Part shown: piece after piece, positions 8,727 through 17,610 of the stretch | How positions within the stretch are numbered: position 1 is the stretch's first letter | Layout: each line of letters starts with the position of its first letter | NCBI RefSeq assembly: GCF_029946515.1 | Contig: NZ_JARZHH010000047.1 | Coordinates: 1-64,000, forward strand | Direction of reading: 5' to 3' | From: Polyangium sp. 6x1 | GTDB taxonomy: Bacteria; Myxococcota_A; Polyangia; Polyangiales; Polyangiaceae | DNA: 64,000 nucleotides | Program-made: the position numbers and the translations under genes | The notes under the pieces: model-generated | Told to the model about the DNA's origin: nothing | The model's input: the letters and a program-made list of their open reading frames with translations, nothing else | Databases searched by the model: none

Positions 8727-11582
8727 ATGAGCCTGGCCGTGAAGCGAGAGCCGGAGGCATCGGTATCCAGTCCGGACCGTGCGAAGCCGCTCGCGCCGCG
8801 CGCCGCGAAACCTGGACAGGGAGGCGAACAGCCCGGGGGGCGGGTCGCGCGCGCCGTCGCCGAGTCCGTGGCGGCGCTCGCCGCCGGCGTCTGCTCGGCC
8901 GAATACGTGATCGATACGCTCCTCGTGCAGTTCGAGCGTCACCTCGACGCGCGGATCGTCCGCCTGTACGGTCTCGGGGAGGGCGGATCACTCCGGTTGC
9001 TCGTGCAGCGCGGCATTGCGAGCGCGGCCATTGCAGGGGCATCGGAGGTCGAGCCCGCGCGAGGCGCCACCCTCGTGACCGAGGCCGTCGCCGTGCGGAG
9101 CCCCCTGCGCGTCGAGGCAACCATGCCGGAGGCGAGCGCGTTCGCCGATACGCGCGCGATTTTCTCTTGTTGCGAGGTGAACCTCGTGATCGCGGCGCCG
9201 CTCCTCGCCGCGGGGCAGATCCTCGGGGCGGTCACGTGCGGCATCGGGCACGGGATCTCCGACCGGGACGAGCCGCAGGCCGTCGCCGCGGCGCTCGCCT
9301 CGGTCTTTGCGTGGGCGCTCGACGGGGCCCGCCAGCAGGAGCGATTGCTGAAGCACATCGACGAGCTCGGGCGTGCCCAGGAGGTGCTCCGCAACGTGGA
9401 GGAGCGCCTCAACCGTACGATCGACGACGCACCCATCGGAATGGCGGTGGTGGGCCTCGACGGTCGCTTCGTCCGCGTCAATCGCGTGCTCTGCGACATC
9501 GTCGGCTACGGGCGCGAAGAGCTCGAGCGCATGCGCTTCCAGGACATCACGCACCCCGAGGACCTCGAGATCGACCTCGAGCAAGCGGCGCGGCTGATCC
9601 GCGGCGAGATCGAGCGTTATCAGCTCGCCAAGCGCTACCTCCGCAAGACGGGCGAGGTCGTCGACGTCATGCTGAGCGCCTCGATGGTCCGCGACGCCCG
9701 CGGCATGCCGCTCCATTACATCTCGCAGATCGAGGACATCACCGAGAAGCGGCGGATCGAGGACCGGCTGCGGCAGAGCGAGCGCAAGTACCACGCGATT
9801 TTCCACAGCGCCCGCGAGGCGATCGTCCTCCTCGACGAACAGATGCGCTTCGTCGACGCGAACCCGGCCGCGTGCGCGCTCTTCCACGAGACGCGCGAGG
9901 CGCTGGTCGGGCGGCGGTTGACCTCCCTCGTCACGCCCACCACGGCGGCGCTCCTCGAAGCGCCGTGGCAGCGCCTCTCCGTGCAGGGGGAGCTCGACCT
10001 CGAGGTCACGCTGCACCTGCACGACGGGAGCGCGATCCCCGTCGAGCTCGGCGCGAGGGCGCATTTCGTCCCGGGGTTTCACCTCATGACCCTGCGCGAC
10101 GTCTCGCGTCGCAAGCGCACCGAGGCGGCGCTGCGCCTCAGCGAGGCGCGGTTCCGGTTTCTCGCCGAGAACGCGTCGGACGTCGTGTATCAGGTCGCCT
10201 TCAAGCCGCACCGTCGCTTCGAATACGTGAGCCCCTCCGTGCTCGCCCTGACCGGGTATCCCGTCGAGCAATGGTATGCCGATCCGGAGCTCGCCGCGAA
10301 GATCGCGCACGAGGACGATCGGCAGACCTACGCTCGTTTCCGCGGCGATCCGAACGCCGAGTCGCTGCTCCTCCGGTTTTACCGGAAAAACGGCGAGCTC
10401 GCGTGGGTGGAGATCAAGGGCACGACGATCCGGGACGAGCTCGGCGTCCCGATCGGCCTCATCGCCGTGGCGCGTGACATCACCGAGCGAAAGCGCGCCG
10501 AGCAGGAGCGCGAGCAGCTCGTCGAGCAAATCGAGGCGGATCGGAGCCGATTGAGGAGCGTCATCGAGCACACGCCCGTGGGGATCGTGCTGGCCCTCGG
10601 CGCCAGGGGAGAGCGGACCTTGGCGAACCGGCGGGCCGCGGAGATCCTGGGCCGACCGCCGCGGCCCGACGAGGTCTCGTTTTCCTACCTCGCGCCGCTC
10701 TGTGATCCTTCCGGAAAAACCCTCCCCCCGGAGGAGCACGCCATGGCGCGCGCGCTTCGCGGCGAGGAGACGCGCAGCCGCGAGCTCGTCGTGTGCCGCC
10801 CGGACGATCCGGGATTGCCGGTGCTCGAGAGCGCGAGCCCCGTCCGCGACGCGCATGGCCACGTCCTCGGCGCCATTGCGACGTACGAGGACATCACGCG
10901 GCTGAAGCGGCTCGAACAGCTTCGCGACGAGTGGAGCTCCATCGTGGCGCACGAGCTACGCCAGCCCCTCACGGCGATCGCCAGCCACGCGGCGCTCCTC
11001 GCGCGCACCGACGAGCCCACGCAGAAGCGGCGCGCGGAAAACATCTCCCAGAGCGCCGCGCGGCTCAATCGGCTGATCGGCGATCTGCTCGATACCACCC
11101 GCATCGACGCGAAGCAGCTCGAGCTCGCGCTCGAGCCGACGGATCTGGCCTCGCTCGTGCGCGGCGCCGTCGAGCGCGCCTCCCTTGGAGGCTGGGGCGA
11201 GATCGACGTCGTGGGCGACGTCCCGCCCGTGCTCGTGGATCCCACACGTATCGAGCAGGTGCTCGGGAACCTGCTCTCGAATGCCGTGAAGTATGGCGCG
11301 CCCGAGACGCCGATCCGCGTCGAGATCGAGGGCGCGGAGGAGGGGGCGCGGGTCTCGGTGCACAACCAGGGCGCGCGGATTCCGGCGGAGGACATCCCCC
11401 GCCTCTTCCAGCGATTTCGGCGGCTGCACAAGGGGCCCGTGCTCGGGGTCGGGCTCGGTCTGTATGTTTGTCGGGGCATCATCGAGGCGCACCGCGGCAG
11501 GATCTGGGTCGAGAGCGACGACGAGGGGACGACGTTCCGGTTCACGCTCCCGAGGGCAGAGAGCGGCGCCGCGCGGAGGTGA
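8727..11582 (+). CDS. GAF/multi-PAS sensor histidine kinase
   Basis: 951-residue cytoplasmic-looking kinase without membrane helices. Approximate order: GAF (50-200), four PAS/PAC units (about 230-730, each ending in motifs such as EDITEKRR, DVSRRKR, DITERKR and EDITRLKR), HisKA with phosphoacceptor His742 in IVAHELRQPL, and a HATPase domain (NLLSNAVKYG, then LGVGLGLYVCRGI). The start at 8727 follows GGAGGACG; a longer upstream frame lacks domain similarity. No response regulator is adjacent, so it is an orphan kinase. It ends 171 bp before nhaA, and that gap shows no convincing terminator. Confidence 0.9.
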   Translation: MSLAVKREPEASVSSPDRAKPLAPRAAKPGQGGEQPGGRVARAVAESVAALAAGVCSAEYVIDTLLVQFERHLDARIVRLYGLGEGGSLRLLVQRGIASAAIAGASEVEPARGATLVTEAVAVRSPLRVEATMPEASAFADTRAIFSCCEVNLVIAAPLLAAGQILGAVTCGIGHGISDRDEPQAVAAALASVFAWALDGARQQERLLKHIDELGRAQEVLRNVEERLNRTIDDAPIGMAVVGLDGRFVRVNRVLCDIVGYGREELERMRFQDITHPEDLEIDLEQAARLIRGEIERYQLAKRYLRKTGEVVDVMLSASMVRDARGMPLHYISQIEDITEKRRIEDRLRQSERKYHAIFHSAREAIVLLDEQMRFVDANPAACALFHETREALVGRRLTSLVTPTTAALLEAPWQRLSVQGELDLEVTLHLHDGSAIPVELGARAHFVPGFHLMTLRDVSRRKRTEAALRLSEARFRFLAENASDVVYQVAFKPHRRFEYVSPSVLALTGYPVEQWYADPELAAKIAHEDDRQTYARFRGDPNAESLLLRFYRKNGELAWVEIKGTTIRDELGVPIGLIAVARDITERKRAEQEREQLVEQIEADRSRLRSVIEHTPVGIVLALGARGERTLANRRAAEILGRPPRPDEVSFSYLAPLCDPSGKTLPPEEHAMARALRGEETRSRELVVCRPDDPGLPVLESASPVRDAHGHVLGAIATYEDITRLKRLEQLRDEWSSIVAHELRQPLTAIASHAALLARTDEPTQKRRAENISQSAARLNRLIGDLLDTTRIDAKQLELALEPTDLASLVRGAVERASLGGWGEIDVVGDVPPVLVDPTRIEQVLGNLLSNAVKYGAPETPIRVEIEGAEEGARVSVHNQGARIPAEDIPRLFQRFRRLHKGPVLGVGLGLYVCRGIIEAHRGRIWVESDDEGTTFRFTLPRAESGAARR

Positions 11583-11753
11583 TCGGCAATGGCCGAAGAG
11601 CGCATGAATTCGCCCGGATGCCCCTCGACGGGGACGCGAGGCCGTGCCATCTTGTCCGCGCGTTTGCAGGAAGGGTGCAGCGACGGGCGCTGCAGGATCG
11701 AGGATGGTCGGGCCGCCATCCCAGCCGGCGATTCCGCCGGCGAGGGATGAAGC

Positions 11754-13175
11754 ATGTCGATCAAGCACGGAACGGGGCGGAGCCCCCTGCCTTCGTCGCC
11801 CCCCGAGGCCTGGGAGCCGCTCCTGCGCTTCACGCGGCTCGCGGGCCGTCCGCTCGAGCGATTCCTCCAGATCGAGGCCGCGAGCGGCATCCTGCTGCTC
11901 GTCGCCGCGGCCGTCGCGCTCGTCTGGGCAAACTCTCGATGGGCCGAGAGTTACTTCCACCTCTGGCACACCCCCCTCGGGATCCGCGTCGGCGCATTCA
12001 CGTTCGAGCGTACGCTCGAGTGGTTCGTCAACGACGGCCTGATGGTAATCTTCTTTTTCGTCGTGGGGATGGAGATCCGCCGCGAGATCCATCACGGCGA
12101 GCTCTCCACGTGGCGACGCGCAGCCTTGCCCGCGGCCGCCGCGCTGGGCGGCATGCTCGCGCCGGCCGCGCTTTACCTGACCCTTGCCGGGGCCCCCGCG
12201 ACCCGATCCGGGTGGGGCGTCCCGATGGCGACGGACATCGCCTTCGCCGTCGGCATTCTCACCCTGCTCGGCAAGCGCGTGCCGGCTGCGCTACGCGTGC
12301 TCTTGCTCGCGCTCGCGGTCATCGACGATCTCGGGGCGATCGTCGTCATCGCGCTCTTTTATTCGTCGGGGATCGCGGCTTCGGGGTTGCTCGTCGCCGC
12401 CGCGGGGTTCGGCGGGCTGCTCGCCATGCAGCGGTTCGGCGTGCGCGCGAAGCTCGCGTATGTCCCGCCGGCCCTCGTCGTGTGGGGAGGCATTTATGCG
12501 GCCGGCATTCACCCGACGATCGCCGGCGTGCTCGTCGGTCTCGTGACGCCGGTGCGCGCGTGGCTCGGGCCGGATGGGTTCGTCGTCGGCGTCCGCGAAG
12601 AGCTCGAGCGCCTCGGAAAAACCCCGCCCGAGGCGCTCTCGTCCCACGCGCTCGCGGAGACCTTGCGGCACGTGGACGTCGCGCGCCGTGAAGCCATGTC
12701 GCCCGCCGAGAGCCTGATCGCGACCCTGCACCCCTGGGTGGCCTTCGGCATCATGCCCGTGTTCGCGCTGGCGAATGCGGGCGTCCGCGTGACGGGCGGC
12801 TCGCTCGATCCCGCGGCGTTTCGTGTCCTTGTCGCCGTCATGGTGGGGCTCGTCGTGGGCAAACCGATCGGCGTGCTGCTCGCGAGCGCAATCGCGCTGC
12901 GCCTGCGGCTCGGGACGTTGCCGCTCGGCATGCGCTTGCGGCACCTCGTCGTGCTGGGGGTCGTCGCGGGCGTGGGGTTCACGATGGCGCTGTTCATCGC
13001 GCAGCTCGCGTTCTCGGACGCGTCGCTGCTCGCCGCGGCGAAGCTCGGCGTGCTCGCGGCGAGCGGCGGCGCGGCGATCGTCGGCCTCGTCCTCGGGCGG
13101 CTGCTGCTCGCGCCCGTGAAGACTGCGGGCTCTGCGCAGACGGCCGACGAGGCGGAGAGCTCGACGGAGGCGTGA
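11754..13175 (+). CDS. nhaA: Na+/H+ antiporter NhaA
   Basis: 473-residue inner-membrane antiporter. It has the NhaA hallmarks: FFFVVGMEIRREIHHGEL early, MATDIAFAVGIL, the essential Asp pair in LALAVIDDLGAIVVIA, HPTIAGVLVGL and VGKPIGVLLAS. About twelve hydrophobic segments are present; the N- and C-terminal tails (first 35 and last 20 residues) are hydrophilic extensions. It would exchange Na+ or Li+ for protons and support pH and salt homeostasis. GAGGGATGA just precedes the ATG. It is convergent with the carotenoid oxygenase gene, stops 15 bp apart. Confidence 0.94.
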   Translation: MSIKHGTGRSPLPSSPPEAWEPLLRFTRLAGRPLERFLQIEAASGILLLVAAAVALVWANSRWAESYFHLWHTPLGIRVGAFTFERTLEWFVNDGLMVIFFFVVGMEIRREIHHGELSTWRRAALPAAAALGGMLAPAALYLTLAGAPATRSGWGVPMATDIAFAVGILTLLGKRVPAALRVLLLALAVIDDLGAIVVIALFYSSGIAASGLLVAAAGFGGLLAMQRFGVRAKLAYVPPALVVWGGIYAAGIHPTIAGVLVGLVTPVRAWLGPDGFVVGVREELERLGKTPPEALSSHALAETLRHVDVARREAMSPAESLIATLHPWVAFGIMPVFALANAGVRVTGGSLDPAAFRVLVAVMVGLVVGKPIGVLLASAIALRLRLGTLPLGMRLRHLVVLGVVAGVGFTMALFIAQLAFSDASLLAAAKLGVLAASGGAAIVGLVLGRLLLAPVKTAGSAQTADEAESSTEA

Positions 13176-13190
13176 CCCTGCCATGTGCCC

Positions 13191-14537
13191 TCAGGGAGCC
13201 GGCACCCACGTCCCGTGGAAGCCGAAGGGAACGCGCTGGGGCAATCGGACGCGAGCCACCGGGGGCGCGCCGAAGGTCGCGGCGTCCAATACGACGAGCT
13301 CGCTGCCGTCGCGCTCGCCGTCGTAGACGATGCTGAGCAGATAGCCCGCATCCTCGGAAGGATCGTCGCCCCTGGGGACGAAGACCGACTCGCCGGGGAT
13401 GCGCCGCGGGCCGAGGTCTTGCGCGGCCGAGGCGCCCGTCGTCCTGTCATAGCGGCGCAGGCGCGCGCCCGTCGGGGTGCCGTCCACGAAATCGCATAGC
13501 TCGATGACGTACGTGTAGCGATGCGGCCGCCCGATCCGGCGGTCGTCGATGCGGGGGAAATCGACGATGCGCGCGTCGATCGCACGTTCGCGGGTCTGGC
13601 CGGACCCGAGGTCGATCTCCCAGTGATGGAGACAGGGCGGGCTGACCTCGAAGCGCGCGCAGCGGGCCCCCTCGAGGACGATCGTCCCGTCGAGCTCGAA
13701 TGCATTGGCGGTATGGCTGAGGTGACCGGGCTCGATGTCGAACCAGCGCGCTGTGCCTCCCGCGCGCGGCACCACGCCGAGGCGCGCCGTGTGGGTCTCG
13801 CTCCACTCGAATGGCATCCCGTCGCCCCAGTCGCGCGTCATGCGGGCGGGAGAATCGAAGAAGACCGCGTATTGCTCCGTGAGGGCGAAGTCGTGCATGA
13901 GGGAGGGGCCGAGGTTCTCGATCTCCCGCTTCGCGATCACGCGTCCACCCGCATCGGCGATGTAATACGTCAGGTAGGGCCGCATCGGCTGGTAGCCGAA
14001 GAAGTGGAGCTCGCCCGTCGCGGGACAACGCTTCGGGTGCGCGGTCATCGGTGTGTCCAGGGCCCCGTCGAAATCGAAGGCGCCGACGGTCGAAAGCTCC
14101 CGATCGAGCTGCATCGGCAGCGCCGCCTCGACCATCGAGAGGAGGCGGCCCGCGTGCTCGACGACGTGCGTATTCGAGGTGCCGCCGCCGCGCAGCCGCC
14201 GCGCCCGGGCCGCGCTCGCGTCCTCGCCGTCTGCCGCGGCCCCGAGGTTCGTCCCGCCATACCTGGCCGTCCGTACGTAGCGGTTTCGGTACCAGCGCGC
14301 CTTTCCGTGTTCGAGGTGGACGCCGTGCACCATCCCGTCGCCGAACCACCAATGCCGGGAGGCGCCGTCCTTGGGATTCGGTCCGTTGCGCAGATACGTC
14401 CCGGCGAGGTCATGCGGGAGCTCGCCCGAGACGGGCAGATCGTGCGCGGTCACCTCGTCCGTGACCGGGGCGAAGGGACCACGCAACCAGAACGGTTGGG
14501 CAGGAGAACGGGAATCGGTCTCTTCGTGGGTGGACAT
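13191..14537 (-). CDS. Carotenoid cleavage oxygenase (RPE65/CCD family)
   Basis: 448-residue non-haem iron dioxygenase of the carotenoid/stilbene cleavage family. The N-terminal signature LAGTYLRNGPNP and HWWFGDGMVHGV are typical, and the four iron-binding histidines are seen in MTAHPK, LMHDFALTE, HLSHTANAFE and the C-terminal GFHGTW. It likely cleaves carotenoids or related polyenes to apocarotenoid aldehydes or retinal. AAGGAAGAGG precedes the ATG. It is divergent from a MarR regulator and its promoter overlaps one of two identical MarR-type palindromes, which strongly suggests control by that regulator. Confidence 0.92.
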   Translation of the reverse strand: MSTHEETDSRSPAQPFWLRGPFAPVTDEVTAHDLPVSGELPHDLAGTYLRNGPNPKDGASRHWWFGDGMVHGVHLEHGKARWYRNRYVRTARYGGTNLGAAADGEDASAARARRLRGGGTSNTHVVEHAGRLLSMVEAALPMQLDRELSTVGAFDFDGALDTPMTAHPKRCPATGELHFFGYQPMRPYLTYYIADAGGRVIAKREIENLGPSLMHDFALTEQYAVFFDSPARMTRDWGDGMPFEWSETHTARLGVVPRAGGTARWFDIEPGHLSHTANAFELDGTIVLEGARCARFEVSPPCLHHWEIDLGSGQTRERAIDARIVDFPRIDDRRIGRPHRYTYVIELCDFVDGTPTGARLRRYDRTTGASAAQDLGPRRIPGESVFVPRGDDPSEDAGYLLSIVYDGERDGSELVVLDAATFGAPPVARVRLPQRVPFGFHGTWVPAP

Positions 14538-14555
14538 GCGCCTCTTCCTTGTGTG

Positions 14556-14571
14556 TTGCTTGAGTTCTCAA
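14556..14571. promoter_or_regulatory. MarR-type operator 1, carotenoid oxygenase side
   Basis: TTGCTTGAGTTCTCAA contains the palindrome TTGAG-TT-CTCAA. It is the exact reverse complement of the second site at 14607-14622. On the minus strand it sits just downstream of a plausible promoter: -35 TTGCCG, 17-bp spacer, -10 TAGTTG, the -10 touching the operator. Binding here should block transcription of the oxygenase gene. Confidence 0.7.
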
Positions 14572-14606
14572 CTATCATCCTTGCACCCCCTCGGCAAGCG
14601 ATTTAT

Positions 14607-14622
14607 TTGAGAACTCAAGCAA
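14607..14622. promoter_or_regulatory. MarR-type operator 2, marR side
   Basis: TTGAGAACTCAAGCAA, the perfect inverted copy of operator 1 with centres 51 bp apart. On the plus strand it overlaps the -10/+1 region of a plausible marR promoter (-35 TTGCAC at 14581, 17-bp spacer, TATTTG at 14604), which would give autoregulation. Confidence 0.7.
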
Positions 14623-14635
14623 CGGAGAGGAGAGC

Positions 14636-15058
14636 ATGTCGGCGTATCATCTGACGTTCTTGTTGGACTTGAACCGGGCGCACGCGACCGCAATACGCCG
14701 CTTCGACGCCTCGCTCGGCGCGGTGCACGGCATCGGCCTCAACGATCTGCACCTGCTCCAGGTGCTCGACCAGGCGCCCGAGCGCCGGCTCCGGCGGACC
14801 GATCTGGCCCAGCAGCTCGGCGTGACAGCCTCGGGCGTGACGTGGATGTTGCGCCCGCTGACGCAGCGCGGGCTCATCACGAGCCAGGCGAGTGAAGAGG
14901 ACGGACGCGTCACGTTCGCGGTGCTCACCGCCGCCGGGCGAACGCTCGTCGCGGACGCGGTGCCGACGGCGCGACGGATAGCGGCGGAGCTCCTCGGTCC
15001 AGAGGCGAGCAAAGAGGAGCTCACGCGGGCGGCGGCGGTGGTCATGCGGCTCGGTTGA
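14636..15058 (+). CDS. MarR-family transcriptional regulator
   Basis: 140-residue winged-helix regulator. The pattern is MarR-like: N-terminal dimerisation helix, LNDLHLLQVLDQAPERRLRRTDLAQQLGVTASGVTWMLRPLTQRGLI (winged-helix with recognition helix TASGVTWMLRPL), wing EEDGRVTFAVLT, then a C-terminal dimerisation helix. GGAGAGGAG precedes the ATG. The divergent carotenoid oxygenase and the two palindromes in the shared 98-bp promoter make that oxygenase and marR itself the likely targets. The ligand is unknown; an apocarotenoid or aromatic acid would fit the family. Confidence 0.88.
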   Translation: MSAYHLTFLLDLNRAHATAIRRFDASLGAVHGIGLNDLHLLQVLDQAPERRLRRTDLAQQLGVTASGVTWMLRPLTQRGLITSQASEEDGRVTFAVLTAAGRTLVADAVPTARRIAAELLGPEASKEELTRAAAVVMRLG

Positions 15059-15155
15059 TCGAAGTCGTCCCCGCTGGGCCGAAGGATCGGAAGCGCACGA
15101 ATTCTTCCCCAGGAGAGCTCCCACAAGCGTGCGGCAGTGCGGTAGCCTGGGGGGT

Positions 15156-16697
15156 ATGCGCCGCACACCGCTTTTGGCTTCCTCCCTCGCCCTCGTCCTC
15201 GCTTCCAGCGCTGCCCATGCAACCGTCACCGAGCCGAACGGCCTCGTCGTGCCGCTCGACTCGAACAACGCCGAGGAGCAGCTCTACACCTTCTTCCAGA
15301 ACCAGGGCGACCCCGTCGACTGGAAAGCCGACGCGCACACCACGCCGAACGCGTTCTCGCCGCTCTGCGGCTTCACCGCGACGTTCGTGCTCAACGAGGC
15401 GGGCTCGCACTTCGGCCTCGCCTGGTACAACGAGACCGGGCAGAAGCCGCAGCCGGCCGATCTGCACGTCCTCGTGCCGGCGAACTCGCCGGTCGGCACC
15501 ACGTTCAACGGTACGTCGATCAAGAACGATCCGGCCTACGCCGGCGGGCTCGTCGGTTTCGCGCTCGTGGGCGGCGAGACGCACTACACGAACCCGGCGT
15601 ACAACAACGTCTGCACCAACTGCAACCCGGCGGCGCCGTGGATCACGGCGATGATTTACGCCTCGAAGACCACGGCGAACGCCTATTACATCGCGTTCGA
15701 GGACGGGGCCACCACCGCGTCGGGCTGGAACAACGACGGCGATTTCAACGACGACGTCTTCTTTCTCACAGGCATCACCTGCTCCGGCGGCGGCCAGCCC
15801 TGCGACACCGGCAAACCCGGCGCTTGCGGGGCGGGCTTGACGCAATGCACGTCGAACGGCGTCGTCTGCCAGGAGCTCACGCAGCCGAAGGGCGAGAATT
15901 GCAACGGGATCGACGACGATTGCAACGGGACGGTCGACGAGGGGGACATCTGCCCGAGTGGGTTCGTGTGCGACAAGGGCGCGTGCGTGCAAAGCTGCAA
16001 GGGCGGCGAGTTCGACTGCCTGCCCGACCAGGCCTGCAACAGCAGCGGCTATTGCGTGGATGCCGCGTGCAAGGACGTGTCCTGCGAGGTCGGCAAGGTC
16101 TGCGTCGGCGGCGTCTGCAAGGGGCCGTGTGACGACGTCACGTGTCCGTTCCCGCAGGTCTGTCGCGTGGGCGCGTGCGTCGACCCGTGCGCGGGGGTGA
16201 CGTGCGAGAGCGGCCAGGTATGCGACGGCGGCGTGTGCGTCACGCGCTGCGATTGCTTGCCGTGCGCCGGCGGCGAGGCGTGCGAGACGGCGAGCGGCCT
16301 GTGCGTGGAGCCGACCTGCATTGGCGTGACGTGCGACGCCGGGAAGCATTGCGCGGGCGGGACGTGCGTGGACAATTGCATGGGCGCCACGTGCCCGACG
16401 GGCCAGGCGTGCATGGAGGGGCAATGCGTGGAGGCCCCGAGCAGCTCGGACAGCAGCAGCAGCTCGTCGGGGATCTTCGGCTCCGGCGGCGAGGGCGGCG
16501 CGGGCGGCGGCGGAATGGGCGGCACGGCGGGGAGCGGCGCGAGCGGCGGCACCGGCGGCGCCGGCGGCACCGGCAATGGCGGGAGCGAGGGGTCGTGCGG
16601 GTGCCGGGTGGTCGGCGACGAGGAGACGACGGGGGCCGCGTGGGCGGCGCTCGCGATGATGGGGCTCGCGGCGATGCGGCGGCGGCGCGCGCGCTGA
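15156..16697 (+). CDS. Cys-rich exported protein with MYXO-CTERM tail
   Basis: 513-residue surface or secreted protein. Signal peptide residues 1-22 (LALVLASSAAHA). About 25-215 resemble a DUF4114-type domain ending DGDFNDDVFFLTG, an Asp-rich possible Ca2+ site. The middle (about 220-435) contains an ENCNGIDDDCNGTVDEG motif, common in myxobacterial putative metal-binding repeats, and at least six short Cys-rich repeats of the type TCxxGQxCxxGxCV. A Ser run and a Gly-rich linker follow. The tail, CGCRVVG, then a hydrophobic helix and MRRRRAR, is a MYXO-CTERM sorting signal. The ATG at 15156 follows GGGGGG. Confidence 0.85.
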   Translation: MRRTPLLASSLALVLASSAAHATVTEPNGLVVPLDSNNAEEQLYTFFQNQGDPVDWKADAHTTPNAFSPLCGFTATFVLNEAGSHFGLAWYNETGQKPQPADLHVLVPANSPVGTTFNGTSIKNDPAYAGGLVGFALVGGETHYTNPAYNNVCTNCNPAAPWITAMIYASKTTANAYYIAFEDGATTASGWNNDGDFNDDVFFLTGITCSGGGQPCDTGKPGACGAGLTQCTSNGVVCQELTQPKGENCNGIDDDCNGTVDEGDICPSGFVCDKGACVQSCKGGEFDCLPDQACNSSGYCVDAACKDVSCEVGKVCVGGVCKGPCDDVTCPFPQVCRVGACVDPCAGVTCESGQVCDGGVCVTRCDCLPCAGGEACETASGLCVEPTCIGVTCDAGKHCAGGTCVDNCMGATCPTGQACMEGQCVEAPSSSDSSSSSSGIFGSGGEGGAGGGGMGGTAGSGASGGTGGAGGTGNGGSEGSCGCRVVGDEETTGAAWAALAMMGLAAMRRRRAR

Positions 16698-16737
16698 GGT
16701 TTGCCTCGGGCTGCTCTTCGGGCCGCCGCTGCGCCGC

Positions 16738-17526
16738 TCAACCTGCCAGGTGGAAGCGCAAGAAGCCGAGCATCTGCCGGATCGACTCCCGCGAAATCTC
16801 GCTGTCCTCGACGATGTCGAACGCATGCGGCGCGGTCGGGTGGTTCGTCAATGTGATCGGCAGGTTGCGCGCGAGCGCCGCAGCGGCGAACCGATCGAGG
16901 GTGGCGTTGAGGCCGGGCGTCTCGTCGCGGCCGGCGCGCGCGAGGAAGAGCGGCACGTCGGCCCGGAGATCGTCGACCGATTTGCCGGCCGCCGGCGTCG
17001 CAAAATAGTATTGCTTGGCCGCATCGGCGACGTGCGTCGCGCCGTCCAGATCGAGGGTATGACCGTAGGCGAGGACGGCGCACGCGACCCGCACCTCGGC
17101 GTCGCGGAGCAGGAGCGACAACGCATTGGGGACGTTGCCCGAGGACGCCCACACCCCGATCCGGTCGGGATCGATGCCGAGCGTCGCGCCGTGCGCGTGA
17201 AGGTGCCGCATCACGAGGGCCACGTCTGCGGGCGTTCGGTTCGCGTAGGTGACCGCCACCATTCCGGACGCCGCCACGAGCCGCGCCCAGGATACGTACG
17301 ACGCCATGTCCTTGAGCTTGCATCCGAGCATCATTTCAAAGCCGGGATCGGGGTATCCCGACACGAACACGACGGCGGGCCTCGGCCTGCCGTCGCCCGG
17401 CGGGGCGTACACATCGAGGGTCGGACCGCCGGCGTCGATATCCGTCCGGACCGTGACCTCGTGCATGCCGGGGAGCTCGAGGACCACCGGCTTCAAGGTC
17501 ATCGGGTTGCGCGTGGCTTCGCTCAT
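16738..17526 (-). CDS. Alpha/beta hydrolase (dienelactone hydrolase/esterase-like)
   Basis: 262-residue cytoplasmic hydrolase without signal peptide. It shows AVVFVSGYPDPG near the oxyanion hole, the nucleophile elbow IGVWASSGNVPNA, ARAGRDETPGL (acid region) and the C-terminal His in NHPTAPHAFDI. The overall pattern resembles dienelactone hydrolase-like and BAAT-like esterases. GAAAGGAACC precedes the ATG. The neighbouring restriction gene on the same strand is 84 bp upstream, with base composition unlike this one, so an operon is unlikely. The substrate is unknown. Confidence 0.75.
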   Translation of the reverse strand: MSEATRNPMTLKPVVLELPGMHEVTVRTDIDAGGPTLDVYAPPGDGRPRPAVVFVSGYPDPGFEMMLGCKLKDMASYVSWARLVAASGMVAVTYANRTPADVALVMRHLHAHGATLGIDPDRIGVWASSGNVPNALSLLLRDAEVRVACAVLAYGHTLDLDGATHVADAAKQYYFATPAAGKSVDDLRADVPLFLARAGRDETPGLNATLDRFAAAALARNLPITLTNHPTAPHAFDIVEDSEISRESIRQMLGFLRFHLAG

Positions 17527-17610
17527 CGTCGATGGTTCCTTTCGGGGGGCGAGCGTATCAGGAACGGCAGCGCCGTGCCAGGCGCTCGGGTCGAGCGCGG
17601 TCGATGTGTA

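Noticed and set aside
11725-11753. CCGGCG/CGCCGG inverted repeat beside the nhaA ribosome binding site as a riboregulator
   Set aside because: A 6-bp G+C palindrome is expected by chance at this base composition, and nothing else supports regulation.
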